From Absicoccus intestinalis (GTDB lineage: Bacteria > Bacillota_I > Bacilli_A > Erysipelotrichales > Erysipelotrichaceae): 64,000 bases of DNA. The notes under the pieces are model-generated. The model made no database searches and was not told the origin of the DNA. It saw only the letters and a list, made by a program, of their open reading frames with translations. Shown one piece after another: positions 1-8,449 of this stretch (position 1 is its first letter; each line of letters starts with the position of its first letter). The DNA lies in NCBI RefSeq assembly GCF_033971885.1, contig NZ_JALBUS010000001.1, forward strand, positions 124,001 through 188,000. The letters are read 5' to 3'. Position numbers and translations under genes: made by a program.

Positions 1-467
1 ACCCAGACCGCTTCTGGTTCTAAATCTTGTCGATACAACAAGATTTGAATATCGTCGGGATATTCAATATTTTGATACGGTCGTATAAATGGAAACGTAC
101 GTGCATTCTTTAGCGTATCTTTGACTTCGTATTGTTTTAATGCATCAATTTTCGTTTGGAAACGGACATTCAGATCATCATCTTCATTTAAAATATAAAA
201 TTCATCATCCATGACTTGTCCAATGCGGATCTTGACCGAAATTTCATCATTGCCATCAAACAATTGAATCTTCGGAACCTTTTCTTGGATACAAGCCAGT
301 ACCTCTAAGCTCACACCCGCTTCATGATCAATATAACCATATGTCAGAATATGGGTTGCCACATCACTACCTGGAAAATGCTCCACTACTTTTCGTAACC
401 ATGGTTTCATCGCAAATACACAAAATTGTTGGTCGACTCCTTGAAATCCTGTTTCCTCATATTTCAT
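1..467 (-). CDS. Unknown protein, partial (C-terminus beyond the left edge)
   Basis: An open frame of about 155 codons runs off the left edge. Its first possible start is the ATG at 467, because an in-frame TGA lies about 14 codons upstream with no other start between. An AGGAG lies about 13 bases before the ATG, which is a long spacing. The protein is acidic and mixed alpha/beta in character, with motifs such as MKYEETGFQGVDQQFC near the start and FPFIRPYQNIEYPDD further on. No signal peptide or membrane segment is visible. I do not recognise the family. It lies 97 bases downstream of the GltD-like gene on the same strand and could share its transcript, but no terminator or promoter is obvious in the gap. 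Confidence 0.6.
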   Translation of the reverse strand, partial: MKYEETGFQGVDQQFCVFAMKPWLRKVVEHFPGSDVATHILTYGYIDHEAGVSLEVLACIQEKVPKIQLFDGNDEISVKIRIGQVMDDEFYILNEDDDLNVRFQTKIDALKQYEVKDTLKNARTFPFIRPYQNIEYPDDIQILLYRQDLEPEAVW

Positions 468-564
468 CGCTTTATTCCAACTCCTACTTTGATGATACCA
501 TACTTTTCAAGCCACATCTATGCTTGGACCATATTCCCCAAATAATCGATTTATCTTGCCACAC

Positions 565-1785
565 CTATTCGAGTCCCTGCATATATCGATCCATTTCATC
601 CGCAATCTTTTTCGCATCTTCCACCGCATGGACGACCGTTTTGGCTCCGGTTACCACATCACCAGACGCAAAGACACCGGGCATGGTTGTTTCGCCTTCT
701 TCATCCACGGCCAAATTGCCTCGTTCATTGAGTTTCAAATCTTTATTGTTGTCCACGATGCGATGTCTTGGCACTTGTGAAACCGCAATGACCACCGAAT
801 CGGTTGGCACTAATTGAGCTGTTTCTCTTAAAATTTCCACTTTCCCATCTTCTGTGACCATCGTATCGCAAATGACCGGTCCTTCATCTTTGATTTCAAT
901 CGCAATTTTGTTGAAGGCAAATTTTACCCCATCGATCTTTGCCAATTCATATTCATCTTCATTGGCTGCCACTTTGTTTCGACGCACATAGACCGTCACA
1001 TCTCGACAACCTTTTCGAACTGCGGTTCGTGCCACATCCATAGCCGAATTCCCTGCGCCAAAAATAGCGGTAGAACGACCCAGATCCACCGAATCGGGAT
1101 TGTTCAGATAATTAATACCATACTGGACATTGCCAAACGTTTCTCCTGGAATCATCATGCGTCTTGGTCGCCAAGCACCCGTACCAATGAAGATGGACTT
1201 ATAGCCATCCTTCAAAAGATCGGTCAAGGTCACATTGCCGCCAATGGAAAAATTAGGTCGATACAAGATGCCCAATTCTTTCATCTTAAGCGCAATGCGG
1301 TCCAAGATACTATGAGGTAACCGGAATTCTGGAATGCCATAGCGCATGATGCCACCAATCTTATCCCGACTTTCAAATAAAGTGACCTTATACCCACGAG
1401 ATGCTAAGATCATGGAAATCGTGATGCCGGCTGGTCCTGCGCCAATGACCGCTGCCTTCATGCCATTATACGGTTTTTGGGGAATTTGGACCCGCTCCAA
1501 TGCCGAATCCGAAATATAATTTTCAATCGATGAAATATGAACCGGCTCTCCTTTGATGCCAAGCACACAATGCCCTTCACATTGTGAAGCATGATCACAA
1601 ACCAACGAACAAACAACCGATAAAGGATTATTCTCAAATAACATTTGCGCGGCTTCTTCAACCTGACTCTCTTTAAACAAACGAATCATCTTGGGAACGT
1701 TTGTATGAATCGGACATCCCTGCTGACATCGAGGTATCTTACATTGCAGACACCGATTGGCTTCTTCAACTACATGTATTGCCAT
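565..1785 (-). CDS. NAD(P)/FAD-dependent oxidoreductase of the GltD/PreT family
   Basis: This 406-residue protein resembles the small subunit of glutamate synthase and the N-terminal flavin/iron-sulfur part of dihydropyrimidine dehydrogenase. Two cysteine clusters sit at the N-terminus: C12-x2-C15-x4-C20-x3-C24-P, and C59, C63, C69, C73. In this family they bind two [4Fe-4S] clusters. An FAD Rossmann motif (VIGAGPAGI) follows near residue 113, then an NAD(P) motif (IFGAGNSAMDVA) and the C-terminal flavin motif ASGDVVTGAKT. The usual role is passing electrons from NAD(P)H to a partner subunit. No large glutamate synthase subunit is adjacent, so the partner is unknown. A good AGGAGG lies 7 bases before the ATG. 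It follows the flavoprotein gene by 49 bases with no clear terminator, so it may be the third gene of the FMN-riboswitch unit. Confidence 0.85.
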   Translation of the reverse strand: MAIHVVEEANRCLQCKIPRCQQGCPIHTNVPKMIRLFKESQVEEAAQMLFENNPLSVVCSLVCDHASQCEGHCVLGIKGEPVHISSIENYISDSALERVQIPQKPYNGMKAAVIGAGPAGITISMILASRGYKVTLFESRDKIGGIMRYGIPEFRLPHSILDRIALKMKELGILYRPNFSIGGNVTLTDLLKDGYKSIFIGTGAWRPRRMMIPGETFGNVQYGINYLNNPDSVDLGRSTAIFGAGNSAMDVARTAVRKGCRDVTVYVRRNKVAANEDEYELAKIDGVKFAFNKIAIEIKDEGPVICDTMVTEDGKVEILRETAQLVPTDSVVIAVSQVPRHRIVDNNKDLKLNERGNLAVDEEGETTMPGVFASGDVVTGAKTVVHAVEDAKKIADEMDRYMQGLE

Positions 1786-1834
1786 AAAATTCCTCCTACA
1801 CTTCTACTTTTAGAGTACTATCAACATCTCTATA

Positions 1835-3427
1835 TCACAAGCTTGCCATATCGATTCCTGCCAAACGACCTAACGTCTGAGCCATGCTGATGCTCTGCCC
1901 TGGAATCGAAGTCGTATACTGCAAGCCAAAACGACCCCCGCAACAATTGCCCGACGCATACAAACCAGGAATGGGTTCAAAATTCGCATCCAATACATTT
2001 TGATAGGCATCCGTCAAAAGGCCACTGACCGTCACCAATAATTTCATGGATTGTCCAAATGGCTTATGCGAATCTTTATATTGTCCACTCGCATAAAAAG
2101 GTGGTTTTTGGATGGGATGCATCAAAAAGGCTTCCTTGCCAAAATCTTCATCTTTACCCAACGCACACAATTGATCATAACGCGCTACGGCCTGGATCAT
2201 ATGTTGTTGATCTTCAATTTGTGGATATATCGTAGCTGCCAAGTCCTCGATCGTATCGGCACACGCAAACGGCCGTACATCCCCAGCCACATCCGTATGG
2301 AAGATCATCTCTCCTTTGTGTTTTTGCGCTCGATCCATCAGATCCACCAGATCCTGGACCCGATTCGAATCGGTATAATCAAACGAAGCATGACAGGCTG
2401 CCTGATAGGTTGTTTCCGCCAAAATATTCGAATCAAAGATTCCCCACAATAAACCATTGGGCTGTTTTGCACCCGGAATGGCCGCTAATACATGGGTGCC
2501 AAATCCTTCATTGGAATAGCGTTGCCCATGGGTATTCAAACGCAACGTCGCCGTCGAACCAATCGTATCAAAGCCAGGAAAGGAATAATTTCCACCCATA
2601 CCGGCATGCGAACGAGGCTCCAAACGACCACCGGCCCAGACGCCCATACAGATGCCATCCCCATTCCATCCATGCCCACAAAAATCTCCCTCATCCACAA
2701 GATCCGCCATTTCCGTCAACAGATCTTCGCACATTTGGCGGTTCTTACTATAATCCCCCGCACTTAACAGAACGCCTTTTTTGGCCTTAAGACGAATGTA
2801 AGTATGATTGGCTGTTTCACATAAGACCGCACACACACGATGATTAGTTTTTTCCAGCTGCAAAGCCTTGGTTTCAAACAAAAACTGGGCCCCTTGTTCT
2901 TTCGCAATCTGTTGATTTTCTTTCATCACTTTACGCATCAAAGCCATGCTGAAATGTGGTGTACCCGTCCAAGAACGAAGATGATCTTGTGCAAGGGGCA
3001 TATGTTTCGATGGCGGTGTCATCATGGGATGAATGCTCTTTTTTTCCGTTTGGTTTAAAGGCTCAATCAGCCAATCAAACGTTTCCCCACAATGTTGGGC
3101 ATATCGACGAATCAAAGCCACATTGGAACGATTATTTGTACGTAATTGCCAATCCTTCACAAATGTATCAATATCGACTTCCGGTACGCCTTGCTCCTTT
3201 TGCCATTGAGAATTCATATAGCCCCACTCCCCAATGCCTAAGATCCATTGGGATGCATCCTTTTGTTGCTCCACCACAATAACAGAAGCGCCGGCTTCCG
3301 CTGCAGATCGTGCCGCACATGTACCCGCATGCCCTGCACCCAAAACGATCACATCCGCTTCTTGTTCTTGTACGATCTTCTCTTTTGGAATCGGTGCAGG
3401 TGGCAAAGCCCATTCAAACTTAGGCAT
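1835..3427 (-). CDS. FAD-dependent oxidoreductase, fumarate-reductase flavoprotein type
   Basis: This 530-residue flavoprotein belongs to the FAD_binding_2 / fumarate reductase-succinate dehydrogenase superfamily. It has the N-terminal dinucleotide motif VLGAGHAGTCAAR (around 28-40) and a C-terminal FAD-contacting stretch (PIPGLYASGNCCGG). It has no signal peptide, so it should be cytoplasmic, and no FMN-binding domain. Members reduce activated C=C bonds or dehydrogenate varied substrates; the substrate here cannot be read from sequence. I chose the ATG at 3427, not the frame's first codon at 3466. It has GGAG 8 bases upstream and overlaps the ribU stop (ATGCCTAA), implying translational coupling. 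Its place directly after a riboflavin transporter under an FMN riboswitch fits a flavin-dependent product. Confidence 0.85.
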   Translation of the reverse strand: MPKFEWALPPAPIPKEKIVQEQEADVIVLGAGHAGTCAARSAAEAGASVIVVEQQKDASQWILGIGEWGYMNSQWQKEQGVPEVDIDTFVKDWQLRTNNRSNVALIRRYAQHCGETFDWLIEPLNQTEKKSIHPMMTPPSKHMPLAQDHLRSWTGTPHFSMALMRKVMKENQQIAKEQGAQFLFETKALQLEKTNHRVCAVLCETANHTYIRLKAKKGVLLSAGDYSKNRQMCEDLLTEMADLVDEGDFCGHGWNGDGICMGVWAGGRLEPRSHAGMGGNYSFPGFDTIGSTATLRLNTHGQRYSNEGFGTHVLAAIPGAKQPNGLLWGIFDSNILAETTYQAACHASFDYTDSNRVQDLVDLMDRAQKHKGEMIFHTDVAGDVRPFACADTIEDLAATIYPQIEDQQHMIQAVARYDQLCALGKDEDFGKEAFLMHPIQKPPFYASGQYKDSHKPFGQSMKLLVTVSGLLTDAYQNVLDANFEPIPGLYASGNCCGGRFGLQYTTSIPGQSISMAQTLGRLAGIDMASL

Positions 3428-4058
3428 GCTTTCGCTCCAAAAACGTAGGATCTGGCTCCATGCCAATCATGGTACGCAACACATTTCCGACTTTTTTATA
3501 CAACAGATACGTACAGAAAGAGGTCACTCCATGTTTGATCAAATTGAATGGCAAGATGCCCAAGATCATCAAGCTCCAATAATTATGCACCAAAGGATTG
3601 GTCATCGATCCCATGGAAACAATCGTATCCATCGAAAGACCAAACATCTTCATATACATAGGAAAGGCCACCCATCCATTTAAGAAAATGGCTAAGATGC
3701 TTACCCCTATCGTGGAAATCGTTAAAGCAAGGATGGCTCCTTTCTTGGTATGGATCTTGCGATAGATCAAAGCCGCTGGCAAGACAAAGCCAATCGATCC
3801 CACGATATTCATGGCCTCGCCCACAAAAGCCGTCGTGGTGCCATTGATCATAAGATGCAAAAGATTTTTGATCAAGACGACAAGGCATCCAGCCCCTGGT
3901 CCTAAAAAGAACCCGGCAAACAAGGCTGGCAATTCCGAAATGTCAAAGGTTAAAAATGTCGGTACCAAAGGCAAAGGAAATGTAAATGCCATCAAGATGG
4001 CGGCCAAAGCACTCAATAAGGCGATCAAAGTGAATTTGTAGATTTGTGTTTTCTTCAT
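3420..4058 (-). CDS. ribU: Riboflavin ECF transporter S component RibU
   Basis: A 212-residue hydrophobic protein with about six membrane segments. It has the features of the substrate-binding S component RibU, which imports riboflavin using the shared ECF energising module encoded elsewhere. The N-terminal LIALLSALAAILMAF helix, the DISELPALFAGFFLGP loop and the GTTTAFVGEAMN segment are characteristic of the family. A strong AGGAGG precedes the ATG. The gene sits directly behind an FMN riboswitch and terminator, the standard arrangement for flavin-repressed riboflavin uptake. Its stop overlaps the start of the downstream flavoprotein gene. Confidence 0.93.
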   Translation of the reverse strand: MKKTQIYKFTLIALLSALAAILMAFTFPLPLVPTFLTFDISELPALFAGFFLGPGAGCLVVLIKNLLHLMINGTTTAFVGEAMNIVGSIGFVLPAALIYRKIHTKKGAILALTISTIGVSILAIFLNGWVAFPMYMKMFGLSMDTIVSMGSMTNPLVHNYWSLMILGILPFNLIKHGVTSFCTYLLYKKVGNVLRTMIGMEPDPTFLERKHA

Positions 4059-4083
4059 GTTGTCCTCCTACTTTCGGGCCAAC

Positions 4084-4113
4084 AAAAAAGCCCGAAGATC
4101 TACCTTCTCCGGG
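4084..4113 (-). terminator. Riboswitch-controlled intrinsic terminator before ribU
   Basis: On the minus strand a CCC...GAAG / CTTC-GGG hairpin with a small bulge is followed by CTTTTTT. It lies between the FMN aptamer and the ribU ribosome binding site. A competing TTCGGGC/GCCCGAA pairing overlaps its 3' arm and reaches the ribosome binding region. This is the usual expression platform: ligand-bound aptamer should favour termination. Confidence 0.75.
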
Positions 4114-4130
4114 ACGAATACTAAAAAAAT

Positions 4131-4250
4131 TCTTCTCTCATCCGGACTCATGTTTTCACAAATACCGTCGGTACCGGAATTACACCGGTTCATGCTTGCG
4201 CTCGCGGACTATACCGCCGGTGGGGAATCACACCCCGCCCTGAAGAAATC
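4131..4250 (-). promoter_or_regulatory. FMN riboswitch (RFN element)
   Basis: Reading the minus strand, the region carries the conserved RFN blocks in order: CTTCAGGGCGGGGTG, ATTCCCCACCGGCGGTA, a GCGAGCG loop, AATTCCGGTACCGACGGTAT and AGTCCGGATGAGAGAAG. These match the six-helix FMN aptamer very closely. It controls ribU and probably the two flavoprotein genes behind it. Confidence 0.96.
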
Positions 4251-4274
4251 TATGCTCATATTGTAACATACAAA

Positions 4275-5801
4275 TTAGGACAATACAACTTTATAGACGA
4301 ATTCATCGATATGGGTAATGCCCATTTTCAACAACATCTGCTTGGAACGATTCACATCTTCAGCTGTATTATAGTTTGGAATATGTGGGACACGGACCAC
4401 CAAGCGATCTTGATACCCTTGTGCTACTACGAATTTAAGATTACGAATCACTAATGAATTTGTCATACCCGTATACGCCAAGTAGATATCGGGATTCATA
4501 TCTTTGATGTCGACATACCAAAAGGATACAAATGGCAACAAGAGTGCAACGGCTTCGGTTTTTACATGGAAAGAGGTTTCAATCCCAATATCCCAATGTG
4601 GATACATCGTATGGACAGCCTTGATAAAATCAGCTTCCAAAAGAGGTTCACCCCCACCAAACGTAATACCACCACCACTAACATCCTGATAGACACGATC
4701 TTTTTTTAAATGATCCGTTAATTCTTTGACACTGATCATTTCAGTAACCGGCAAGATATTGACTGTTGCCTTGTTCAAACAATAAGCACAATGCATCTCA
4801 CATCGATCAAAGAGCACCAAAGATCGAATGCCAGGTCCATCGATATCTTCGCGAAAACGCATGATTCCTGTGATGCGGGCATAGGGATTCGGTGCCCTTT
4901 GTGGTTGTTCCTCGGGATTTCGATCCACCAATGCATAAGCCATTTGTTCACAATATGGACATGGCCCTGTACAAATCTGTCGATGCGTACATTCCTTCTC
5001 TTTGGCCCATCCCCGTATCCAATGTTTATGTACATATGCTCTTCGTAATTTTCTGAATCGATCACAACATTGATCCGGTTGCTCCCATCGTGGAATCACT
5101 TCATGCAAATCATGATGCTCCTTTACCGCATTACATGCCGCCGTTACATCCACCTTATATTCCTTATATCCATCCTGATAAAACCAGATATGGTCCCGAT
5201 CCGAATGATAAAGAGAAAAATGGATACTATTGACATCCTGCATCATCTGTTCGATCAAAAGCTGTCGTGCCGTCCTTCTATCTGTTTCACCATTTCCTGC
5301 TTCTATTAAATCTTTTTCATTGTATATATGGATGGAATCCACTTCAAAATAATAGGGGAAAATACGCGCCATGCCATCGGTAACGCCCTCACGCACATCA
5401 TAATTGCCCAAAGCACAAACATGAAAATGATAAGGAAACTGTTTCTTATATTCACGAAACAGATCATAGAAACGAAGTTGTGCATCGATATCTTCGATCA
5501 AAAAAACAACATCATCCTCTTCTTGTATCTGTTCAAATATTTCCTTTGTATGCTGCTTAAAATACGATTCAATAGAAGATGAAAGATCAAAATCATAGTA
5601 TCTACCACATTGAAAAAAATCTTCTTCTATTTTCTTGTTTTCATACGAAGTAAAAAGCCCTTTTTTAAAAGCTTTCATTCGTCCATAGCTTCCCAACAAA
5701 GAATACACATCTACCTTTGACACATCCAAACGATCGATCAAATTATCAAAATGAAAATAATCATCCAAATAATAGAATACCTTTGTTTTACGTGCTGTCA
5801 T
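4275..5801 (-). CDS. Radical SAM protein: glycyl-radical-activase-like domain fused to a novel N-terminal region
   Basis: A protein of about 508 residues. The C-terminal third is a radical SAM domain of the pyruvate formate-lyase activase type: DGPGIRSLVLFDRC with C334-x3-C338-x2-C341, then GGGITFGGGEPLLEADF. The ferredoxin-like inserts seen in many glycyl-radical activases are missing. The first 300 residues resemble nothing I recognise and include a cysteine-rich patch ending in ECTHRQICTGPCPYCEQ, which could hold another metal site. No glycyl-radical enzyme is adjacent; the nearest, at 11.6 kb, has its own activase. The start is uncertain: the ATG at 5801 has a weak GGTGG five bases upstream, while an in-frame TTG at 5822 has AAGGTG three bases upstream. 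Function beyond radical SAM chemistry is unknown. Confidence 0.8.
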   Translation of the reverse strand: MTARKTKVFYYLDDYFHFDNLIDRLDVSKVDVYSLLGSYGRMKAFKKGLFTSYENKKIEEDFFQCGRYYDFDLSSSIESYFKQHTKEIFEQIQEEDDVVFLIEDIDAQLRFYDLFREYKKQFPYHFHVCALGNYDVREGVTDGMARIFPYYFEVDSIHIYNEKDLIEAGNGETDRRTARQLLIEQMMQDVNSIHFSLYHSDRDHIWFYQDGYKEYKVDVTAACNAVKEHHDLHEVIPRWEQPDQCCDRFRKLRRAYVHKHWIRGWAKEKECTHRQICTGPCPYCEQMAYALVDRNPEEQPQRAPNPYARITGIMRFREDIDGPGIRSLVLFDRCEMHCAYCLNKATVNILPVTEMISVKELTDHLKKDRVYQDVSGGGITFGGGEPLLEADFIKAVHTMYPHWDIGIETSFHVKTEAVALLLPFVSFWYVDIKDMNPDIYLAYTGMTNSLVIRNLKFVVAQGYQDRLVVRVPHIPNYNTAEDVNRSKQMLLKMGITHIDEFVYKVVLS

Positions 5802-5866
5802 TTGAACCACCCACTTATCCAACTACACCTTATCATAGGATTTGTCCAATTTTAAAGACACCAAAA

Positions 5867-5906
5867 AAGCCTTAGTCGGTATCCAAATAAACTAAGGCTT
5901 CCTTTA
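5867..5906 (-). terminator. Intrinsic terminator after the HAD gene
   Basis: On the minus strand AAGCCTTAGT pairs with ACTAAGGCTT across a 14-base loop and is followed by TTTTTT. The hairpin includes the last codons of the HAD gene. It ends the UDG-DUF4230-HAD unit. Confidence 0.85.
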
Positions 5907-6531
5907 AATTTTTACAGGTCATCCATGCTCTTTCTTTATCTTGTGTCGTTGGTTCTATCAAATCGGCAACATGGATCACAGGAATATTGGCACGATATGC
6001 CGCTTCTACCCCAATCGATGAATCTTCAATGACCAATGCTTGATCGGGTTCTAGATGAAAGTGTTCCAACATTTTCTGATAGATTTCTGGATGTGGTTTT
6101 TTATGTTCGATCTCATTGCCACACAGCACATAATCGATGGGTTCCCATAAATTCGCTTTCTTTAAACGATACTCTGTTTCTTGTCGATGCGTACTGGTCG
6201 CGACTCCCAGCTGTAGGCCCTGTTTTTTGACCCATTGAAAAAAATCATGACTTCCGACTTTGACAGGCACCGTTTCATCAATGGTTCGATTGGCCAACTG
6301 CCGCCATTCTGAAACAAACACATCACGAATAGAAGGATCCAACACTTCTTTATAGATGCGCTCTTCCTCTTGGCCACTCACACCCACCAAACGGGCAAAC
6401 AATTGCTCTTCTAAATAGGGCATATGATAGGTTCGACCTACGATGCCAAGGGTTTCCTTCCAAATTCTTTCACTATCCAATAAGGTCCCATCGACATCAA
6501 AGATGATCAATTTTAAATCATTGAAATGCAT
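5872..6531 (-). CDS. HAD-superfamily phosphatase, beta-phosphoglucomutase-like
   Basis: A 219-residue HAD hydrolase. The nucleophile motif DVDGTLLDS gives D12 and D14. The threonine motif is GVATSTH, the lysine motif GNEIEHKKPHPEIY and the final acidic motif VIEDSSIGVEAA. A helical cap follows motif 1, as in the beta-phosphoglucomutase/phosphoglycolate phosphatase group. It probably dephosphorylates a small sugar or nucleotide phosphate; the substrate is not predictable. Earlier in-frame starts at 6564 and 6543 were passed over because AGAGGA sits about 10 bases before the ATG at 6531. It overlaps the end of the DUF4230 gene by 14 bases. Confidence 0.85.
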   Translation of the reverse strand: MHFNDLKLIIFDVDGTLLDSERIWKETLGIVGRTYHMPYLEEQLFARLVGVSGQEEERIYKEVLDPSIRDVFVSEWRQLANRTIDETVPVKVGSHDFFQWVKKQGLQLGVATSTHRQETEYRLKKANLWEPIDYVLCGNEIEHKKPHPEIYQKMLEHFHLEPDQALVIEDSSIGVEAAYRANIPVIHVADLIEPTTQDKERAWMTCKNLKEALVYLDTD

Positions 6532-7120
6532 ATGTATATTCATCCTCTGGAAGCATTTGAGCAACCAATGCCTTCAACATCTTTTGCGCATTTTCTTTGG
6601 CTGCCTTCTTGATGCCATTGTGGATGGCCTGCGTTTGCGCATCCTCTTTCATCTTTTGTAACGCTTCATTGCTTTCCTTTAATTTTACCGGCGTAAACAC
6701 ACTTTCTTGTTCATGATACACCTTTAAAGAATCCGTATCGATCTCGGTACTTAAGATCTCACAAGTCGGCAAATGAAAAGTCACCGTTTTTTTGGCATCA
6801 TCTACATGCACCGTGATCTTGCTAAAATCATAGCCCGCCTTTACCTGACAATCATAACTATATACATATTTGGTCTGCGTAAACGGAATCTGGAAAGACC
6901 CAAATAATTTCTGAGACTTATCGATGGTATTGACCGAAGTCACATAGGCTTCTTGCGTAGCCAATTCACCTATATCTTCTAATCGTAATTTCACTGCTTG
7001 ACTGGACACCTCGGCCTTATTTTCGGGAAAAAAATGCTCTTTTACGATGGGAAAACCAATGGATACGATCAATAAAACACTCAATATAAAAATGATCCGA
7101 TTTTTTCTATCTTTTTTCAT
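6518..7120 (-). CDS. DUF4230-family membrane-anchored protein
   Basis: A 200-residue protein with an N-terminal basic stretch and one membrane helix (IIFILSVLLIVSIGF, about 9-23), then an extracytoplasmic domain. The domain resembles DUF4230: a GSFQIPFTQTKYVYSYDCQVKAGYDFSKI-type core region (about 74-102) followed by a charged helix. The biochemical role of the family is not known. AAGGAAGGGT lies just before the ATG. It is the middle gene between the uracil-DNA-glycosylase-like and HAD genes. Confidence 0.75.
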   Translation of the reverse strand: MKKDRKNRIIFILSVLLIVSIGFPIVKEHFFPENKAEVSSQAVKLRLEDIGELATQEAYVTSVNTIDKSQKLFGSFQIPFTQTKYVYSYDCQVKAGYDFSKITVHVDDAKKTVTFHLPTCEILSTEIDTDSLKVYHEQESVFTPVKLKESNEALQKMKEDAQTQAIHNGIKKAAKENAQKMLKALVAQMLPEDEYTYAFQ

Positions 7121-7132
7121 ACCCTTCCTTTT

Positions 7133-7711
7133 CTAGCCCAAGATCTGTGCAACTTGCCTTTGTAGATGGGGCACAACTTCCGCTTCAAACCAAGGATTCT
7201 TTTTCTGCCAACGAAAATTTAATGGACTCGGATGCACGATGGGAAAATAACGCGGCAAATACGACGCATAATTTTTGACCGTCTCCGTAAGATTTTTCTG
7301 CATGGTTTGACCCAAATAATACTTCATCGCATAATTCCCAATCAAGATCGTCAATTGAATTTGTGGCATACATGCCAATAACGATGCATGATATTCTTGC
7401 GCAATGAACTTTCGCGGTGGCTTATCCCCCGTTTTCGCTTTTCCCGGATAATAAAAATCCATCGGTACGATCGCAATGTCTTTGGAATAAAACATGTTCG
7501 CATCGATTCCCATCCAAGCCATCAATTTCTCCCCCGACTTGTCATGAAAAGGAATCAAAGATTCTTCTACTTTTTTTCCTGGTGCTTGTCCAATGATCAA
7601 GATCTTCGCTTGGGGATCCGCTTGAAAGATGGGTGGAATATCCCGTTGCGTATAGTCTTGATTTCTTGGATCTGTCATCAATTCTTGTTTGATTTTGTCA
7701 ATTGTTTTCAT
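7133..7711 (-). CDS. Uracil-DNA glycosylase family protein
   Basis: A protein of about 192 residues with the uracil-DNA glycosylase superfamily pattern: IIGQAPGKKVEES in the water-activating loop, FHDKSGEKLMAW, and a late HPSPLN motif that normally inserts into the DNA. It probably removes uracil or a related damaged base, acting in the cytoplasm. The most likely start is the ATG at 7711; an in-frame ATG at 7720 and a TTG at 7729 also exist. None has a Shine-Dalgarno sequence. A TATACT hexamer ends nine bases before the 7711 ATG, so the message may have almost no leader. It heads a three-gene unit with DUF4230 and HAD genes. Confidence 0.8.
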   Translation of the reverse strand: MKTIDKIKQELMTDPRNQDYTQRDIPPIFQADPQAKILIIGQAPGKKVEESLIPFHDKSGEKLMAWMGIDANMFYSKDIAIVPMDFYYPGKAKTGDKPPRKFIAQEYHASLLACMPQIQLTILIGNYAMKYYLGQTMQKNLTETVKNYASYLPRYFPIVHPSPLNFRWQKKNPWFEAEVVPHLQRQVAQILG

Positions 7712-7720
7712 AGTACCCAT

Positions 7721-7748
7721 AGTATACAAAAAAAGAGCTTTTCATCAA
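7721..7748 (-). promoter_or_regulatory. Promoter of the uracil-DNA-glycosylase-like gene
   Basis: TTGATG (7748-7743) and TATACT (7726-7721) are separated by 16 bases on the minus strand. Transcription would start near 7714, three bases before the ATG. The promoter overlaps the terminator of the upstream operon. Confidence 0.6.
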
Positions 7749-7763
7749 AATAAAAAGCTCTTT
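7728..7763 (-). terminator. Intrinsic terminator after the PHP gene
   Basis: AAAGAGCTTTT and AAAAGCTCTTT form an 11-bp stem on the minus strand followed by a run of T. It overlaps the PHP stop codon and closes the cls-esterase-epimerase-PHP operon. Confidence 0.88.
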
Positions 7764-8449
7764 AACTTCTCTAGATTGGTATTTAAGACCAAACTTGGAT
7801 CAAACCCGACCGATTCCACAAGCGCTTTGGCTAAATTCAATTCGCCAACTTGACTCGGATCATGCGCATCGGAATCAATAATGACAGGCACTCGCCTTTT
7901 TTGACACAACGAGAGCATCGTTCGATAATTTTCCAAACAATTCCATCGCTGATTGACCTTTTTTAACGAACTATTGTTGACCTCTAAAGCCACATGATAT
8001 TGTTTCGCTGCTTTGACCAATCGCTCATAATCCAACGGCGTATGATCATCATCCGGATGCGATACGATCTTCACCTTTTCATTTTTCATGCACGCAATCA
8101 AATTGGATGTATTCTGCTCTTTTCCAGCATTTTCATAACATTGCACATGGATCCCAACGATCGCATAATCCAAATGATCAATATACGATTGGGCCAACGA
8201 TAAGGTCCCATCCTTTAAGACATTGATCTCACTGCCATGATACACTTGAACCCCATATAATTCTCGAGGGACAGCTTGTAGATTGTTATAGTAAAACGGA
8301 TCCACCGTACCCGGTATGCCCGGGGCATGTTCGGTGAACCCGATCATTTCTAAACCTTTTGCTTGTGCGGCTTGCGCCATTTCGCGAATCGTACCATACG
8401 CATGTCCGCTCACCAGCGTATGCATATGCATATCACCAATCAAATCCAT
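7745..8449 (-). CDS. PHP-domain phosphatase (YcdX-like)
   Basis: A 234-residue protein with the PHP metal-binding layout: DMHMHT near the start, FTEHAP at about 39, then HGSEIN, VGIHVQCY, VSHPDDD and the final DSDAHD motif. These histidines and aspartates normally hold a trinuclear metal site. Relatives are YcdX-type phosphatases or histidinol-phosphatase-like enzymes. No histidine biosynthesis genes are nearby, so a general phosphatase is the safer call. GGAGATG precedes the ATG, and the gene overlaps the epimerase end by 17 bases. Confidence 0.85.
   Translation of the reverse strand: MDLIGDMHMHTLVSGHAYGTIREMAQAAQAKGLEMIGFTEHAPGIPGTVDPFYYNNLQAVPRELYGVQVYHGSEINVLKDGTLSLAQSYIDHLDYAIVGIHVQCYENAGKEQNTSNLIACMKNEKVKIVSHPDDDHTPLDYERLVKAAKQYHVALEVNNSSLKKVNQRWNCLENYRTMLSLCQKRRVPVIIDSDAHDPSQVGELNLAKALVESVGFDPSLVLNTNLEKLKSFLF

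Noticed and set aside
2410..3683. Plus-strand open frames across the flavoprotein and ribU genes
   Set aside because: They are mirror frames of well-supported minus-strand genes with no ribosome sites or recognisable products.
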